Origin: Flavobacterium kayseriense
Lineage (GTDB): Bacteria; Bacteroidota; Bacteroidia; Flavobacteriales; Flavobacteriaceae
Direction: 5' to 3'
Length of the DNA stretch: 64,000 nucleotides
NCBI RefSeq assembly: GCF_014305095.1
Contig: NZ_JACRUI010000001.1
Coordinates: 605,695-669,694, forward strand
Every line of letters starts with the position of its first letter. The stretch's first letter is position 1. Shown piece after piece: positions 53,214-62,087 of this stretch. The notes beneath the pieces were generated by a model. That model had not been told where the DNA came from. It saw only the letters and a program-made list of their open reading frames with translations, and made no database searches. Both the position numbers and the translations under genes were made by a program.

Positions 53214-54683
53214 ATGATTAAAAAATTCCTTTACCTCGAGTGGAAAGCTTTTTTTAGGTCGGCTTCCTTCGCAACTAATTTGGCTTTAAAAATCCTAATG
53301 GGTTTTGTAGCCGCTTATTTTATTATCATATTCCTACTCTTAGGAATCGGTGTTTTTTTTATTTTAAAGAAAGCCAACCTCGATCCGGTAGCGACGGTTA
53401 ATAAATTCATGATTTATTACCTAATCGTCGATTTAATTTTCAGGTTACTTCTTCAAAAGATCCCAGTGATGAACATTCGACCTTTATTGATTTTCCCAAT
53501 CAAGAAGTCGACAATCGTGCATTTCTCCTTGGGTAAAACAGCTTTGTCTTTTTTCAATATCATTCATGCTTTTTTTCTAATTCCGTTTAGTGTTGTTTTG
53601 ATTATTCAAGGGTTCGATCCCATTGCAGTAGTATTGTGGTTCATTGCCATAGTTTCATTAATATACCTTAATAATTTCATCAATATAATCTTAAGTAACA
53701 AGGATAACTTGTTTGCTATTTTTGGTGCAATAGCTGCAACTCTTGCGGGGTTACATTACTACGGTTATTTTAATATTACGGATTATACGGCACCATTTTT
53801 CGATGCGCTTTTCAATACGTATTGGGCAGCAGCCATTCCAGTATTGGCATTAATAACAATGTATTATGTAACGTTTCAGTTTTTCAAAAGAAATCTATAT
53901 CTCGATGCAGGACTTTCTCAAAAACACGACGTTGCCAAAACTGAAGATCTCGTTTGGTTAAACCAGTTTGGAACTATTGGTACGTTCTTAAAAAACGATA
54001 TCAAATTAATCAAGAGAAACAAGCGTTCTAAAACGACAGTAGGACTAAGTATAATGTTTTTGTTCTACGGTTTTTTATTTTTTACTAATGGGATCGAAGC
54101 ATATAACAATCCTATCATGCATATTTTTGCTGGGATTTTCGTTTCGGGTGGTTTCTTAATCACTTTTGGGCAATTTGTACCTAGTTGGGACAGTGCTTAT
54201 TATCAATTGATGATGACTCAAAACATACCATACAAAGGCTACTTAAGTTCGAAGTGGTGGTTAATGGTTATTGCAACACTCGTTACTACACTAGTCGCAT
54301 CCTTCTACCTTTATTTTGGATGGCAAACGTATTTAACTATTGTCGTTGGCGGAATTTATAACATTGGCGTTAACTCGCAACTGGTTCTTTTAGGTGGTGC
54401 GTATACTAAAACGCCTATAGATTTGAGTTCAGGTAAAGGTGCCTTTGGAGACAAAAAAGCATTTAACTTTAAAACCATGTTAATCTCTATTCCGCAGCTA
54501 GTACTACCGGTATTATTATACTGGTTGGGTTCTACTGTTGGAGATGCTACTATAGGTTTGGCATTAGTAGCTGCAGTAGGTGTGTTAGGTCTGGCCTTAA
54601 AAGGAAAGGTGTTTACTCAAATAGAAAAAATCTATAAATCAGAGAAATACGCTACCATAGCTGCTTACAAACAAAAAGGCTAA
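53214..54683 (+). CDS. DUF5687 family ABC exporter permease
   Basis: A 489-residue protein with about 12 membrane helices. FLYLEWKAFFRSASFATNLALKILMGF at the N-terminus and a central cytosolic loop with IGTFLKNDIKLIKRNKRSKTT (a coupling-helix-like basic segment typical of exporter permeases). It matches flavobacterial DUF5687 proteins, which are encoded with an ATPase. It most likely forms the membrane channel of the ABC exporter made with the next gene. Substrate unknown. Confidence 0.82.
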   Translation: MIKKFLYLEWKAFFRSASFATNLALKILMGFVAAYFIIIFLLLGIGVFFILKKANLDPVATVNKFMIYYLIVDLIFRLLLQKIPVMNIRPLLIFPIKKSTIVHFSLGKTALSFFNIIHAFFLIPFSVVLIIQGFDPIAVVLWFIAIVSLIYLNNFINIILSNKDNLFAIFGAIAATLAGLHYYGYFNITDYTAPFFDALFNTYWAAAIPVLALITMYYVTFQFFKRNLYLDAGLSQKHDVAKTEDLVWLNQFGTIGTFLKNDIKLIKRNKRSKTTVGLSIMFLFYGFLFFTNGIEAYNNPIMHIFAGIFVSGGFLITFGQFVPSWDSAYYQLMMTQNIPYKGYLSSKWWLMVIATLVTTLVASFYLYFGWQTYLTIVVGGIYNIGVNSQLVLLGGAYTKTPIDLSSGKGAFGDKKAFNFKTMLISIPQLVLPVLLYWLGSTVGDATIGLALVAAVGVLGLALKGKVFTQIEKIYKSEKYATIAAYKQKG

Positions 54684-54732
54684 GTAGCCAGCAAAAAAAC
54701 GACAAATCAGTTCAACAATAAAACTTATAAAG

Positions 54733-55428
54733 ATGATTAAAGTAAACAATCTTTCAAAAAAATATAACGGTACAACCGTATTAAAAATCGATTCATTAGA
54801 AATTAAAAAAGGCGAAAGCTTCGGACTAGTAGGGAACAACGGAGCAGGAAAAACCACTTTCTTTAGTTTGTTATTGGATTTAATCCAGCCTACAACCGGA
54901 ACCATCATCAATAATAGCGTGCAAGTCAATACGAGTGAGGCTTGGAAACCATTTACGGCATCCTTCCTAGATGAGAGTTTCCTAATCGGTTACCTAACTC
55001 CTGAGGAATATTTTTATTTCATAGGCGATTTACGAGGTCAAAATAAAGCTGATGTAGATGCCTTATTGGCTAAGCACGAAGAGTTTTTTAATGGAGAAAT
55101 TCTAAAAAACAAAAAATATTTACGTGATTTATCAAAGGGAAACCAAAAGAAAGTAGGTATCATCGCAACACTTATTGGTAATCCCGAAGTAATTATTCTC
55201 GATGAACCTTTTGCAAATCTAGACCCCACAACACAGTTCCGACTTAAAAAAATAATCAAAGAACTAGCGGCTGATCCTAACGTGACCATATTAGTATCAA
55301 GTCACGATTTACTGCACACCGTTGAGGTAAGTGATAGAATTGTTGCCATGCACAAGGGCGAGGTGGTTAAGGACATCCAAACTTCACCAGAAACATTACA
55401 AGAATTAGAGCAATTTTTTGCAGTATAA
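54733..55428 (+). CDS. ABC transporter ATP-binding protein
   Basis: A 231-residue ATPase. Walker A GNNGAGKTT at 34-42, signature-type LSKGNQKKVG in the middle, Walker B VIILDEPFANLDP, and the His-switch region SSHDLLHTVE. It powers the DUF5687 permease. It sits 49 nt downstream of the permease, and a stem-loop ends the operon. Confidence 0.95.
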   Translation: MIKVNNLSKKYNGTTVLKIDSLEIKKGESFGLVGNNGAGKTTFFSLLLDLIQPTTGTIINNSVQVNTSEAWKPFTASFLDESFLIGYLTPEEYFYFIGDLRGQNKADVDALLAKHEEFFNGEILKNKKYLRDLSKGNQKKVGIIATLIGNPEVIILDEPFANLDPTTQFRLKKIIKELAADPNVTILVSSHDLLHTVEVSDRIVAMHKGEVVKDIQTSPETLQELEQFFAV

Positions 55429-55445
55429 AATTTTTATTAGGGCAT

Positions 55446-55479
55446 GACCACGCTAATAAAAAGCGTGGTCGGGCTTTCA
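55446..55479 (+). terminator. Terminator of the PadR-ABC operon
   Basis: GACCACGCT pairs perfectly with AGCGTGGTC across a 7-nt loop, followed by GGGCTTTC. The T-run is short. Confidence 0.6.
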
Positions 55480-55657
55480 TTCCCAATCTTTTTTATTTTG
55501 AAAATAAAATAAAAAAGGATTTCCATTGCATCCCTCATGCAAACGACAGAAATCAAATAAGTTCATATAATTTCTACATTCTCAAAAAGAAACGTATTTT
55601 TACCAGTTAGTATACTAAACAGCTTTTTTAAAAGTTTAATGTTAAAAACGTTTATCA

Positions 55658-58288
55658 TTGAAAACCAATAGATTTAAATTCTCAATCCCTACTTTAGGAC
55701 TGCTTCTTTTGGTAGCTTGTTCTACTAAGAACAATACTTTTTTATCGAGAAATTCACATGCCTTAAGTACAAAATACAATATTTTATATAATGGTCAAAT
55801 AGGCTTAGATAAAGGAATTAAAGCTATTGAATCTGGTAATCAAGATGATTTTTGGCACAGGCTTCCTGTTGAAAGTATGTTAATAAATGAGGAAGTAGTA
55901 GGGACTGAAAAACCTAAAAATGCCGACTTTGAATTGGCGGAGACCAAAGCCACGAAAGCCATCCAAAAACACTCCATGAATATTGATGGTCTAGAAAAAA
56001 ACTATCAAATTGACGAATCTTATTTGCTGTTAGGTAAGGCGAGATACTACGACCAACGTTTTATTCCCGCTCTCGATGCCTTTAATTACATTTTATACAA
56101 GTACCCAAACGGAAGTAATATATATGAGGCTAAAATTTGGCGAGAAAAAACCAATATGCGCTTAGGTAATGATGCCTTAGTAGTTACTAATATCTCAAGA
56201 TTATTAAAAAACAGGGCACTAAGTAATCAAGTGTATGCAGATGCTCATGCATTGTTGTCCGAAGCTTTTTTAAATCTTGAGGAAAAAGATAGTGCTGTTG
56301 CTAAACTAAAAGTTGCGGCAGATTTTACTAAAAATAATCACGAACGCGCCCGCTATAAATTCATCTTAGGACAACTCTATGAAGAACTTGGGAAGACAGA
56401 CAGTGCTCGTTATAGCTACGACCAGGTGATAAAAATGAATAGAAAATCCGATAGGAAATATGTTATTCAATCCCAGTTTAGAAAAGCACAATTGTTCGAT
56501 TATCAAAAAGACGATACTTTGGCTTTCGTAAAAAAATTCAAAAAATTGTTGGCCGACCGTGAAAACCGACCTTTTCTGGGTCTTTTAAACCATCAAATGG
56601 GTGTTTTTTATGATAAACAAAACAAGCAAAAACAAGCTTTATCGTATTACGATATTTCATTAAACAAAGCAACTTCTGATGAGTACTTAGTTGCTTCAAA
56701 TTATAGAAACATCGGAAACATCTATTTTAAAAATGCAAAGTATCCTGTTGCCGCTCAATATTATGACAGTACATTAGTAAAAATGAATCCTAAAACAAGG
56801 GAGTACATTCACATTCAAAAAGTACGAAAAGATTTAGACGAAGTTATTATTTATGAAGCAATCGCTAACCGCAATGATAGTATATTGAATGTAGTCGCTA
56901 TGTCAGATTCTGGCCGAATCACTTATTTTGAAAACTATATTGAAAAACTAAAAGCAGCTGATGCAATAAAAAAAGCAGCTGAGGAAAAGTTAATGGAAAA
57001 ACAAGCCAATGTTGATCGCAACAATATGGCGTCGAATTCAAACGGTGCTACAGCAGGTCAAAACGGGGTAAGTGCCCCAAAAAACGCACCTCTAGGACCT
57101 CCTTCTATGCCGGGATTTAATCCGGTAGAGAATCTCTTTTACTTTTACAATCCTACTACAGTAGCATTTGGAAAAGTAGAATTTAAAAAAACATGGGGCA
57201 ACCGCAATGCAGCAGGAAATTGGCGACTTTCGTCCGCTGTGAGTACAAACTTTGGCACAACTGATTCTACAGCAGTAGTGATAGCTTCCAGAGTAGATAA
57301 AGAAATTAACGAAGAACAAATTGTAATTGAGGCATACACCGCTGACTTTTATTTAAAACAATTACCCACAAGTACTACTGAAATTGATAGTATTTCTAAA
57401 GAGCGTAACACAGCATACTACCAACTGGGATTGATTTACAAAGAAAAGTTTAAAGAGTATGAATTGGCTGCGAATAAGTTAGAAAGTCTGCTAAAAAACA
57501 ATCCAGAGGAGAAATTGATTGTACCTACTCTTTATAATTTGTATAAAATTTATCAAATCATAGATCCTTCTAAAGCGGTAGCTATAAAAGAACGAATTAG
57601 CAGTCAATACCCTAATTCGCGTTATGCTTTGATTATAAATGATACCAATATAGATGAAGTTGCATTAACGAATAGTCCAGAGAATTTGTATAACGGCATT
57701 TACCAATTGTTTCGTGACGAAAACTTTACAGCTGTCTTAGGTAAAATAGATTCTTTAATTAGTCAATTATCTGGCGAGGAGATTGTAGCTAAGTTTGAGT
57801 TACTAAAAGCAAATGCTATTGGTAAACTACAGGGGCTAGCGGCATATAAAAATGCGCTACAATATGTAGCTGACAATTATTCAAATACTGAGGAAGGTAA
57901 AAAAGCAATAGAAATACTAGCAGATCAAATTCCGTTACTGGAAAAAATGGAGTTTAGTAAGGAGGACGGTAAGAGCTACAAATTAATGTACCAAGTTGTC
58001 TCTAAAGATGATCCTGCAGCAAAAGTAATCGAAGAAAAATTCAAGAAATTTTTAGCCACAGAGAATTTCCAAAAACTAACGATTACGTACGAGAACTATA
58101 GTGGCAACCAGACCTTTATTCTACTACAAGGATTTAAGTCAAAACAATATGCGAGTGATGTTGCAACTATTTTTCAAGAGAATAAAGAATTTAAAATAGT
58201 ACAGCCAGCAATTCTAATTTCGAATGAAAATTATACGATAATTCAAATCAAGAAAAACTTGAGTGAATATTTAGAGTTTAATAAATAA
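55658..58288 (+). CDS. sprE: Gliding motility / type IX secretion lipoprotein SprE
   Basis: An 876-residue protein. Lipoprotein signal KFSIPTLGLLLLVAC (Cys21), then TPR-type helical repeats (GKARYYDQRFIPALDAFNYILYKYPNGSN; AYYQLGLIYKEKFKEYELAANKLESLL), a low-complexity linker (GVSAPKNAPLGPPSMPGF) and a C-terminal domain. It matches SprE of Flavobacterium, needed for gliding and type IX secretion (PorW homologue). The start codon is TTG (55658); an in-frame stop at 55643 and no upstream ATG leave it as the best start. A bactofilin gene follows after 4 nt. Confidence 0.88.
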   Translation: MKTNRFKFSIPTLGLLLLVACSTKNNTFLSRNSHALSTKYNILYNGQIGLDKGIKAIESGNQDDFWHRLPVESMLINEEVVGTEKPKNADFELAETKATKAIQKHSMNIDGLEKNYQIDESYLLLGKARYYDQRFIPALDAFNYILYKYPNGSNIYEAKIWREKTNMRLGNDALVVTNISRLLKNRALSNQVYADAHALLSEAFLNLEEKDSAVAKLKVAADFTKNNHERARYKFILGQLYEELGKTDSARYSYDQVIKMNRKSDRKYVIQSQFRKAQLFDYQKDDTLAFVKKFKKLLADRENRPFLGLLNHQMGVFYDKQNKQKQALSYYDISLNKATSDEYLVASNYRNIGNIYFKNAKYPVAAQYYDSTLVKMNPKTREYIHIQKVRKDLDEVIIYEAIANRNDSILNVVAMSDSGRITYFENYIEKLKAADAIKKAAEEKLMEKQANVDRNNMASNSNGATAGQNGVSAPKNAPLGPPSMPGFNPVENLFYFYNPTTVAFGKVEFKKTWGNRNAAGNWRLSSAVSTNFGTTDSTAVVIASRVDKEINEEQIVIEAYTADFYLKQLPTSTTEIDSISKERNTAYYQLGLIYKEKFKEYELAANKLESLLKNNPEEKLIVPTLYNLYKIYQIIDPSKAVAIKERISSQYPNSRYALIINDTNIDEVALTNSPENLYNGIYQLFRDENFTAVLGKIDSLISQLSGEEIVAKFELLKANAIGKLQGLAAYKNALQYVADNYSNTEEGKKAIEILADQIPLLEKMEFSKEDGKSYKLMYQVVSKDDPAAKVIEEKFKKFLATENFQKLTITYENYSGNQTFILLQGFKSKQYASDVATIFQENKEFKIVQPAILISNENYTIIQIKKNLSEYLEFNK

Positions 58289-58292
58289 GACT

Positions 58293-58700
58293 ATGTTTAA
58301 CAAACAAAAAAAGCCATACACAGATCTACTTGGTAAAACCAACAGAATTGTAGAAGGAACAGTCATAAAAGGAGATATCGTATCTCAAGCTGATTTCAGA
58401 TTAGACGGAGAATTGATTGGTAATTTTCAATCTACTGGCAAATTAGTTATTGGACCTTCAGGAAGTGTTGTAGGAGAAGTGATTTGTAACAATGCTGATA
58501 TTGAAGGCAAATACGACGGAACCATGCAGGTAATGGAATTGTTAAATGTCAAAGCAAAAGCGCGTATTCACGGACAAGTGACCGTTGGAAAGTTATCTGT
58601 TGAACCAGGTGCTGATTTTAGTGCAACCTGTACAATGAAACCTAATGTTAAAAAACTCATGCTAACTGATGGAAAAGAAGCCCAGCAAAAAACAAGCTAG
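58293..58700 (+). CDS. Bactofilin (polymer-forming cytoskeletal protein)
   Basis: A 135-residue protein. TNRIVEGTVIKGDIVSQADFRLDGELIGNFQSTGKLVIG is the repeated beta-helix bactofilin core, with hydrophobic residues at regular spacing. The ends are short and polar, as is usual. Bactofilins polymerise without nucleotide and organise envelope or motility factors. It lies 4 nt after sprE and overlaps atpZ by 32 nt, linking motility and ATP synthase genes in one stretch. Confidence 0.92.
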   Translation: MFNKQKKPYTDLLGKTNRIVEGTVIKGDIVSQADFRLDGELIGNFQSTGKLVIGPSGSVVGEVICNNADIEGKYDGTMQVMELLNVKAKARIHGQVTVGKLSVEPGADFSATCTMKPNVKKLMLTDGKEAQQKTS

Positions 58701-58896
58701 TAAATGGTTGGCTCTTATTAACATTCCTATTCAAATGGGAGTTATCATTTTCCTATTTGCTTATCTAGGGAATTGGCTTGACGAGAATTATCCAAGTCCT
58801 AAAGTATACTACATCAAGATTCTTGTTATGGTGGGAGTTGCTCTCGCTTTGTATAATGTTCACAGACAAGTCAGCGAAATTAATAAATCACAATAA
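58669..58896 (+). CDS. AtpZ/AtpI-like F0F1 accessory membrane protein
   Basis: A 75-residue protein with two membrane helices: LALINIPIQMGVIIFLFAYLGNWLDENYP and YIKILVMVGVALALYNV. The GNWLDE..P motif between them is the AtpZ/F0F1-ATPase assembly signature. It is thought to help c-ring assembly and magnesium or proton handling. Its start lies inside the bactofilin gene. Confidence 0.85.
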   Translation: MEKKPSKKQASKWLALINIPIQMGVIIFLFAYLGNWLDENYPSPKVYYIKILVMVGVALALYNVHRQVSEINKSQ

Positions 58897-58930
58897 ATAG
58901 CTTTTAGGTCATTTATTATTAAAAAAATCA

Positions 58931-59323
58931 ATGGGAATACAAAGTTTTAAACCATTACTTTATTTAACGGGAATAGTTTTCCTTGTTTATGGTATGCATA
59001 AAATAGTTTTCCATCTTTTAGCAATCGATACTATTGATTTTCATTATTCCCTAGAGAGGCTCTACTTGTTTTTTTACATTTTATCATTTATTGTATTTAT
59101 AATCTTATTAAAGGTAAAAGAGAAAAGTTTTGATAACATTGGAATGTCCTTTTTATTAAGCACGAGTGTAAAAATGATTTTTTGTTTTTTACTTTTAAAA
59201 CCCATTCTAAAGACGGCAACTGAAGAAAATACATTAGAGAAAATGAATTTTTTCGTGGTTTTTATACTATTTTTAGCAATTGAGACTATTTTAACAATCC
59301 GTTTATTAAATGAAAAGCAATAA
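58931..59323 (+). CDS. DUF6168 family membrane protein (AtpI-like position)
   Basis: A 130-residue protein with four hydrophobic helices (about 10-30, 45-62, 73-93, 105-125). It occupies the position where ATP synthase subunit I is often found, between atpZ and atpB. I recall DUF6168 as its family in flavobacterial ATP synthase clusters. Function unknown; a role in complex assembly is a guess from context. Confidence 0.68.
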   Translation: MGIQSFKPLLYLTGIVFLVYGMHKIVFHLLAIDTIDFHYSLERLYLFFYILSFIVFIILLKVKEKSFDNIGMSFLLSTSVKMIFCFLLLKPILKTATEENTLEKMNFFVVFILFLAIETILTIRLLNEKQ

Positions 59324-59369
59324 AAGGACTTTCATGATCAAAACAAATGAAAATAATTTTTCATATGCT

Positions 59370-59398
59370 TTTGCGTATAAATAAAAAATGTACCTTTG
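59370..59398 (+). promoter_or_regulatory. Promoter of atpB: -33 TTTG and -7 TACCTTTG
   Basis: TTTG at 59370-59373, a 17-nt spacer, then TACCTTTG at 59391-59398, the flavobacterial promoter arrangement. It lies upstream of the ATG at 59443 but downstream of the longer open frame's first ATG (59347), so it decides the start. Confidence 0.75.
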
Positions 59399-59442
59399 CA
59401 CCAAATTTTAGAAACGTTAAAAAATTAAGATATTTAAAAGAT

Positions 59443-60600
59443 ATGGTAATTTCAAATAAACCGCTTAGATTTATTATCGCAACATTCGTTGCCTGTCTTC
59501 CATTGATGAGTTTTGCTAATCAAGAGGTTGACTCTACACAAGTACATGTAGAAGCAAGTCACGAGCAAGTTGCTGAAGGGCACGGTGAGGGAACTCATGC
59601 AGAACCAACAGACGTAAAATCTAAAATAAAAGCGTTTATCGGTCATCACGTTTTAGATTCTCACGATTTTTCATTTACACAAGATGATGAAACAGGAGAA
59701 GCGTGGAGTGTGGCTTTACCAGTTGTTTTATGGGATGAAGGTTTACATACTTTCTCTTCGGCTAAATTTCACCACGGTAAAGAAGTGGCAGAGTCTAATG
59801 GTAATTATTACGCGATTAATCATTATGATGGTAAAATTTACAGAACTGATGCTGCGGGAACAATTACTGAAAATGAAGAAACAGGTTTTCCTACTAACGT
59901 AAGACCAATAGATTTTTCTATTACAAAAACAGTAGTTTCTATCTTAATAGCTGCTATACTAATGGTACTCTTATTTAGTTCTTTAGCTAAGTCGTATGCT
60001 AAAAATGGTGGAATTGCAAAAGGGCCAGGACGTATCTTTGAACCATTAGTAGTTTACATACGTGACGAAATCGCTATCCCTAATATTGGAGAGAAAAACT
60101 ACAAAAGATACATGAGTTATTTATTAACGATATTTTTCTTTGTATTGTTCTTGAATATTTTTGGATTAACGCCGCTAGGTATTAATGCAACAGGAAATTT
60201 ATCTATTACTTTTGCTTTAGCTTTAATCACATTTTTAATCACAAACCTTACTGCTAACAGACATTATTGGGGACACATTTTCTGGATGCCAGGTGTGCCG
60301 AAACCAATGCGTATAATATTAGCACCAATTGAATTGTTGGGAGTATTCATTAAGCCATTCTCTTTAATGATACGTTTGTATGCAAATATTTTTGCAGGAC
60401 ACATTGTATTAATGAGTATCATCGGTTTAATGTTCATATTTAAAAGTTGGTTAGGAAGTAGTTTATCATTCGGATTGGCATTCTTGCTTTCTATACTTGA
60501 AATTTTAGTAGCATTTTTACAAGCTTATATTTTCACAATGTTATCAGCACTTTATTTTGGTTCGGCTGTTCAAGAACACCACCACGACGAGGCGCACTAA
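59443..60600 (+). CDS. atpB: ATP synthase F0 subunit a
   Basis: A 385-residue protein from the ATG at 59443. Signal-like N-terminus (ISNKPLRFIIATFVACLPLMSFA), a His-rich linker (EQVAEGHGEGTHAEP), then five to six helices. The late part carries IELLGVFIKPFSLMIRLYANIFAGHIV, whose Arg is the essential stator residue facing the c-ring. The extra N-terminal domain of about 170 residues is typical of Bacteroidetes. A longer open frame from 59347 would start before the promoter and is rejected. Confidence 0.93.
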   Translation: MVISNKPLRFIIATFVACLPLMSFANQEVDSTQVHVEASHEQVAEGHGEGTHAEPTDVKSKIKAFIGHHVLDSHDFSFTQDDETGEAWSVALPVVLWDEGLHTFSSAKFHHGKEVAESNGNYYAINHYDGKIYRTDAAGTITENEETGFPTNVRPIDFSITKTVVSILIAAILMVLLFSSLAKSYAKNGGIAKGPGRIFEPLVVYIRDEIAIPNIGEKNYKRYMSYLLTIFFFVLFLNIFGLTPLGINATGNLSITFALALITFLITNLTANRHYWGHIFWMPGVPKPMRIILAPIELLGVFIKPFSLMIRLYANIFAGHIVLMSIIGLMFIFKSWLGSSLSFGLAFLLSILEILVAFLQAYIFTMLSALYFGSAVQEHHHDEAH

Positions 60601-60699
60601 GTCAAATTCTCTAAAACAATAAGTATTTAAGTCACATTCGACTTTTTGACCTTTGACTTTTAGGCTTAAATTGTATGTTTAATTTTTAATATATATATC
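60601..60699. other. atpB-atpE spacer with GACTTT-type repeat words
   Basis: A 99-bp gap containing CGACTTTTTGAC, CTTTGACTTTTAGG and related words, a degenerate direct-repeat tract. No coding potential. Confidence 0.5.
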
Positions 60700-60891
60700 A
60701 TGGAAATTCCACAAATCATTGGAGCAGGGTTAATCGTTATCGGAGCAGGATTAGGTATTGGTAAAATTGGTAGTTCAGCAATGGACGCTATTGCTCGTCA
60801 ACCAGAAGCTTCAGGAAAGATCCAAACAGCTATGCTTATTGCAGCTGCACTTATTGAAGGTATTGGTTTCGCAGCGTTATTCGCTTCTTAA
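60700..60891 (+). CDS. atpE: ATP synthase F0 subunit c
   Basis: A 63-residue hairpin of two helices. First helix Gly-rich (GAGLIVIGAGLGIGKIG), polar loop ARQPEA, second helix with the essential carboxylate Glu53 in AAALIEGIGF. The residues near Glu53 fit a proton rather than a sodium c-ring. Multiple copies form the rotor ring in the inner membrane. A terminator-like stem-loop follows. Confidence 0.96.
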   Translation: MEIPQIIGAGLIVIGAGLGIGKIGSSAMDAIARQPEASGKIQTAMLIAAALIEGIGFAALFAS

Positions 60892-60903
60892 TTAAAGACA
60901 AAA

Positions 60904-60943
60904 AAAACAATAGTTGCAACGGTTGGTTGTAACTATTGTTTTT
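60904..60943 (+). terminator. Terminator-like stem-loop after atpE (possible attenuator)
   Basis: The 17-nt arms 60904-60920 and 60926-60942 pair with one G-U, loop GGTTG, ending in a T-run. It sits inside the operon between atpE and atpF, so it probably lets part of the transcripts stop after atpE. Confidence 0.65.
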
Positions 60944-61010
60944 AAAATTTAAACATTACGATTGCAGGAATGCAATTAAAATTAGAACATAAAATTTATA
61001 ATCATATATA

Positions 61011-61511
61011 ATGGAAAAGTTAATAAATCAGTTTGAGTTTGGTTTGTTTTTTTGGCAGATTTTAATATTTGTTGGATTAGTTTTATTATTGAAAAAATTT
61101 GCTTGGAAACCAATTCTTGATGCGGTAAACGAAAGAGAAGATGGAATCAAAAACGCATTACTTTCTGCTGAAAATGCAAAGAAAGAAATGTTAGACCTTC
61201 AAGCAGACAACCAACGTATTTTGCAAGAAGCTAGATTAGAGCGTGACACTATGCTTAAGGAAGCTCGTGAAATGAAAGAAAAAATGGTTGCTGACGCAAA
61301 AAACGAAGCACAAGTACAAGGAGCAAAAATGATCGAGCAAGCGAAAGCAGCTATCGAGAGTGAAAAAAATGGTGCTGTAGCTGAATTAAAAGCGCAAGTT
61401 GCTACTTTATCTTTAAGTATTGCAGAGAAATTATTGAAAGAAGAATTATCTAACAAAGAGTCTCAAACTAAATTAGTAGAGAAATTGTTAGGCGACGTAA
61501 AGTTAAACTAA
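61011..61511 (+). CDS. atpF: ATP synthase F0 subunit b
   Basis: A 166-residue protein. N-terminal helix FFWQILIFVGLVLLLKKFAWKPIL (membrane anchor), then a long Lys/Glu/Ala-rich helix (about 35-150) that forms the peripheral stalk. Typical length and layout. It links F0 to the F1 head together with the delta subunit encoded next. Confidence 0.95.
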   Translation: MEKLINQFEFGLFFWQILIFVGLVLLLKKFAWKPILDAVNEREDGIKNALLSAENAKKEMLDLQADNQRILQEARLERDTMLKEAREMKEKMVADAKNEAQVQGAKMIEQAKAAIESEKNGAVAELKAQVATLSLSIAEKLLKEELSNKESQTKLVEKLLGDVKLN

Positions 61512-61517
61512 GCAATT

Positions 61518-62051
61518 ATGGCAGGTACAAGAGCGGCAATTCGTTATGCAAAAGCAATTCTAGACTTAGCAAACTCAAAAGGAGTTGCTGAAGCTGTTGA
61601 TACAGACATGAAATCAATTGCTTTAACAATTAGTTCAAACGAGGAATTAAATACTTTTATCCAAAACCCAACTACTAGAGTTGAAGTGAAGGAAAAAGCA
61701 CTTGTTGAAATTTTTGCAAGCGTTAATGGAGTTACTAAAGGTTTGTTTCATTTATTATTTGAAAACAAGCGTTTTGAAATCCTAGAAGCAATTGCAACAG
61801 AGTATGTAAAATTATTTGATGAAAGCAATGGTATTGAAGTAGCCAAAGTAACTACTGCATTTCCAATGGATGCTGCACTTGAAGCGCAAGTTTTAGCTTC
61901 GATTGCAAAATTGTCAGATAAGAAAATCACAATTGAAAAGCATATAGATCCTTCAATCATTGGAGGTTTTATCTTAAGAATAGGTGACAAGCAGTACAAT
62001 GCTTCTGTTGCTAACAGATTACAAGTATTAAAAAAAGAGTTAAGTAATTAG
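61518..62051 (+). CDS. atpH: ATP synthase F1 subunit delta
   Basis: A 177-residue protein. N-terminal six-helix bundle start ATRAAIRYAKAILDLANSKGV, and C-terminal IEKHIDPSIIGGFILRIGDKQYNASVANRL, the OSCP signature. It joins the peripheral stalk to the alpha subunits. It lies 6 nt after atpF. Confidence 0.95.
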   Translation: MAGTRAAIRYAKAILDLANSKGVAEAVDTDMKSIALTISSNEELNTFIQNPTTRVEVKEKALVEIFASVNGVTKGLFHLLFENKRFEILEAIATEYVKLFDESNGIEVAKVTTAFPMDAALEAQVLASIAKLSDKKITIEKHIDPSIIGGFILRIGDKQYNASVANRLQVLKKELSN

Positions 62052-62087
62052 TTTTATCACACATTAGTGTCTAAATTATAAATTAAG

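Noticed and set aside
59347..59442. Longer atpB open frame from 59347
   Set aside because: The -33/-7 promoter (59370-59398) lies inside it, and the signal-like N-terminus begins at 59443.
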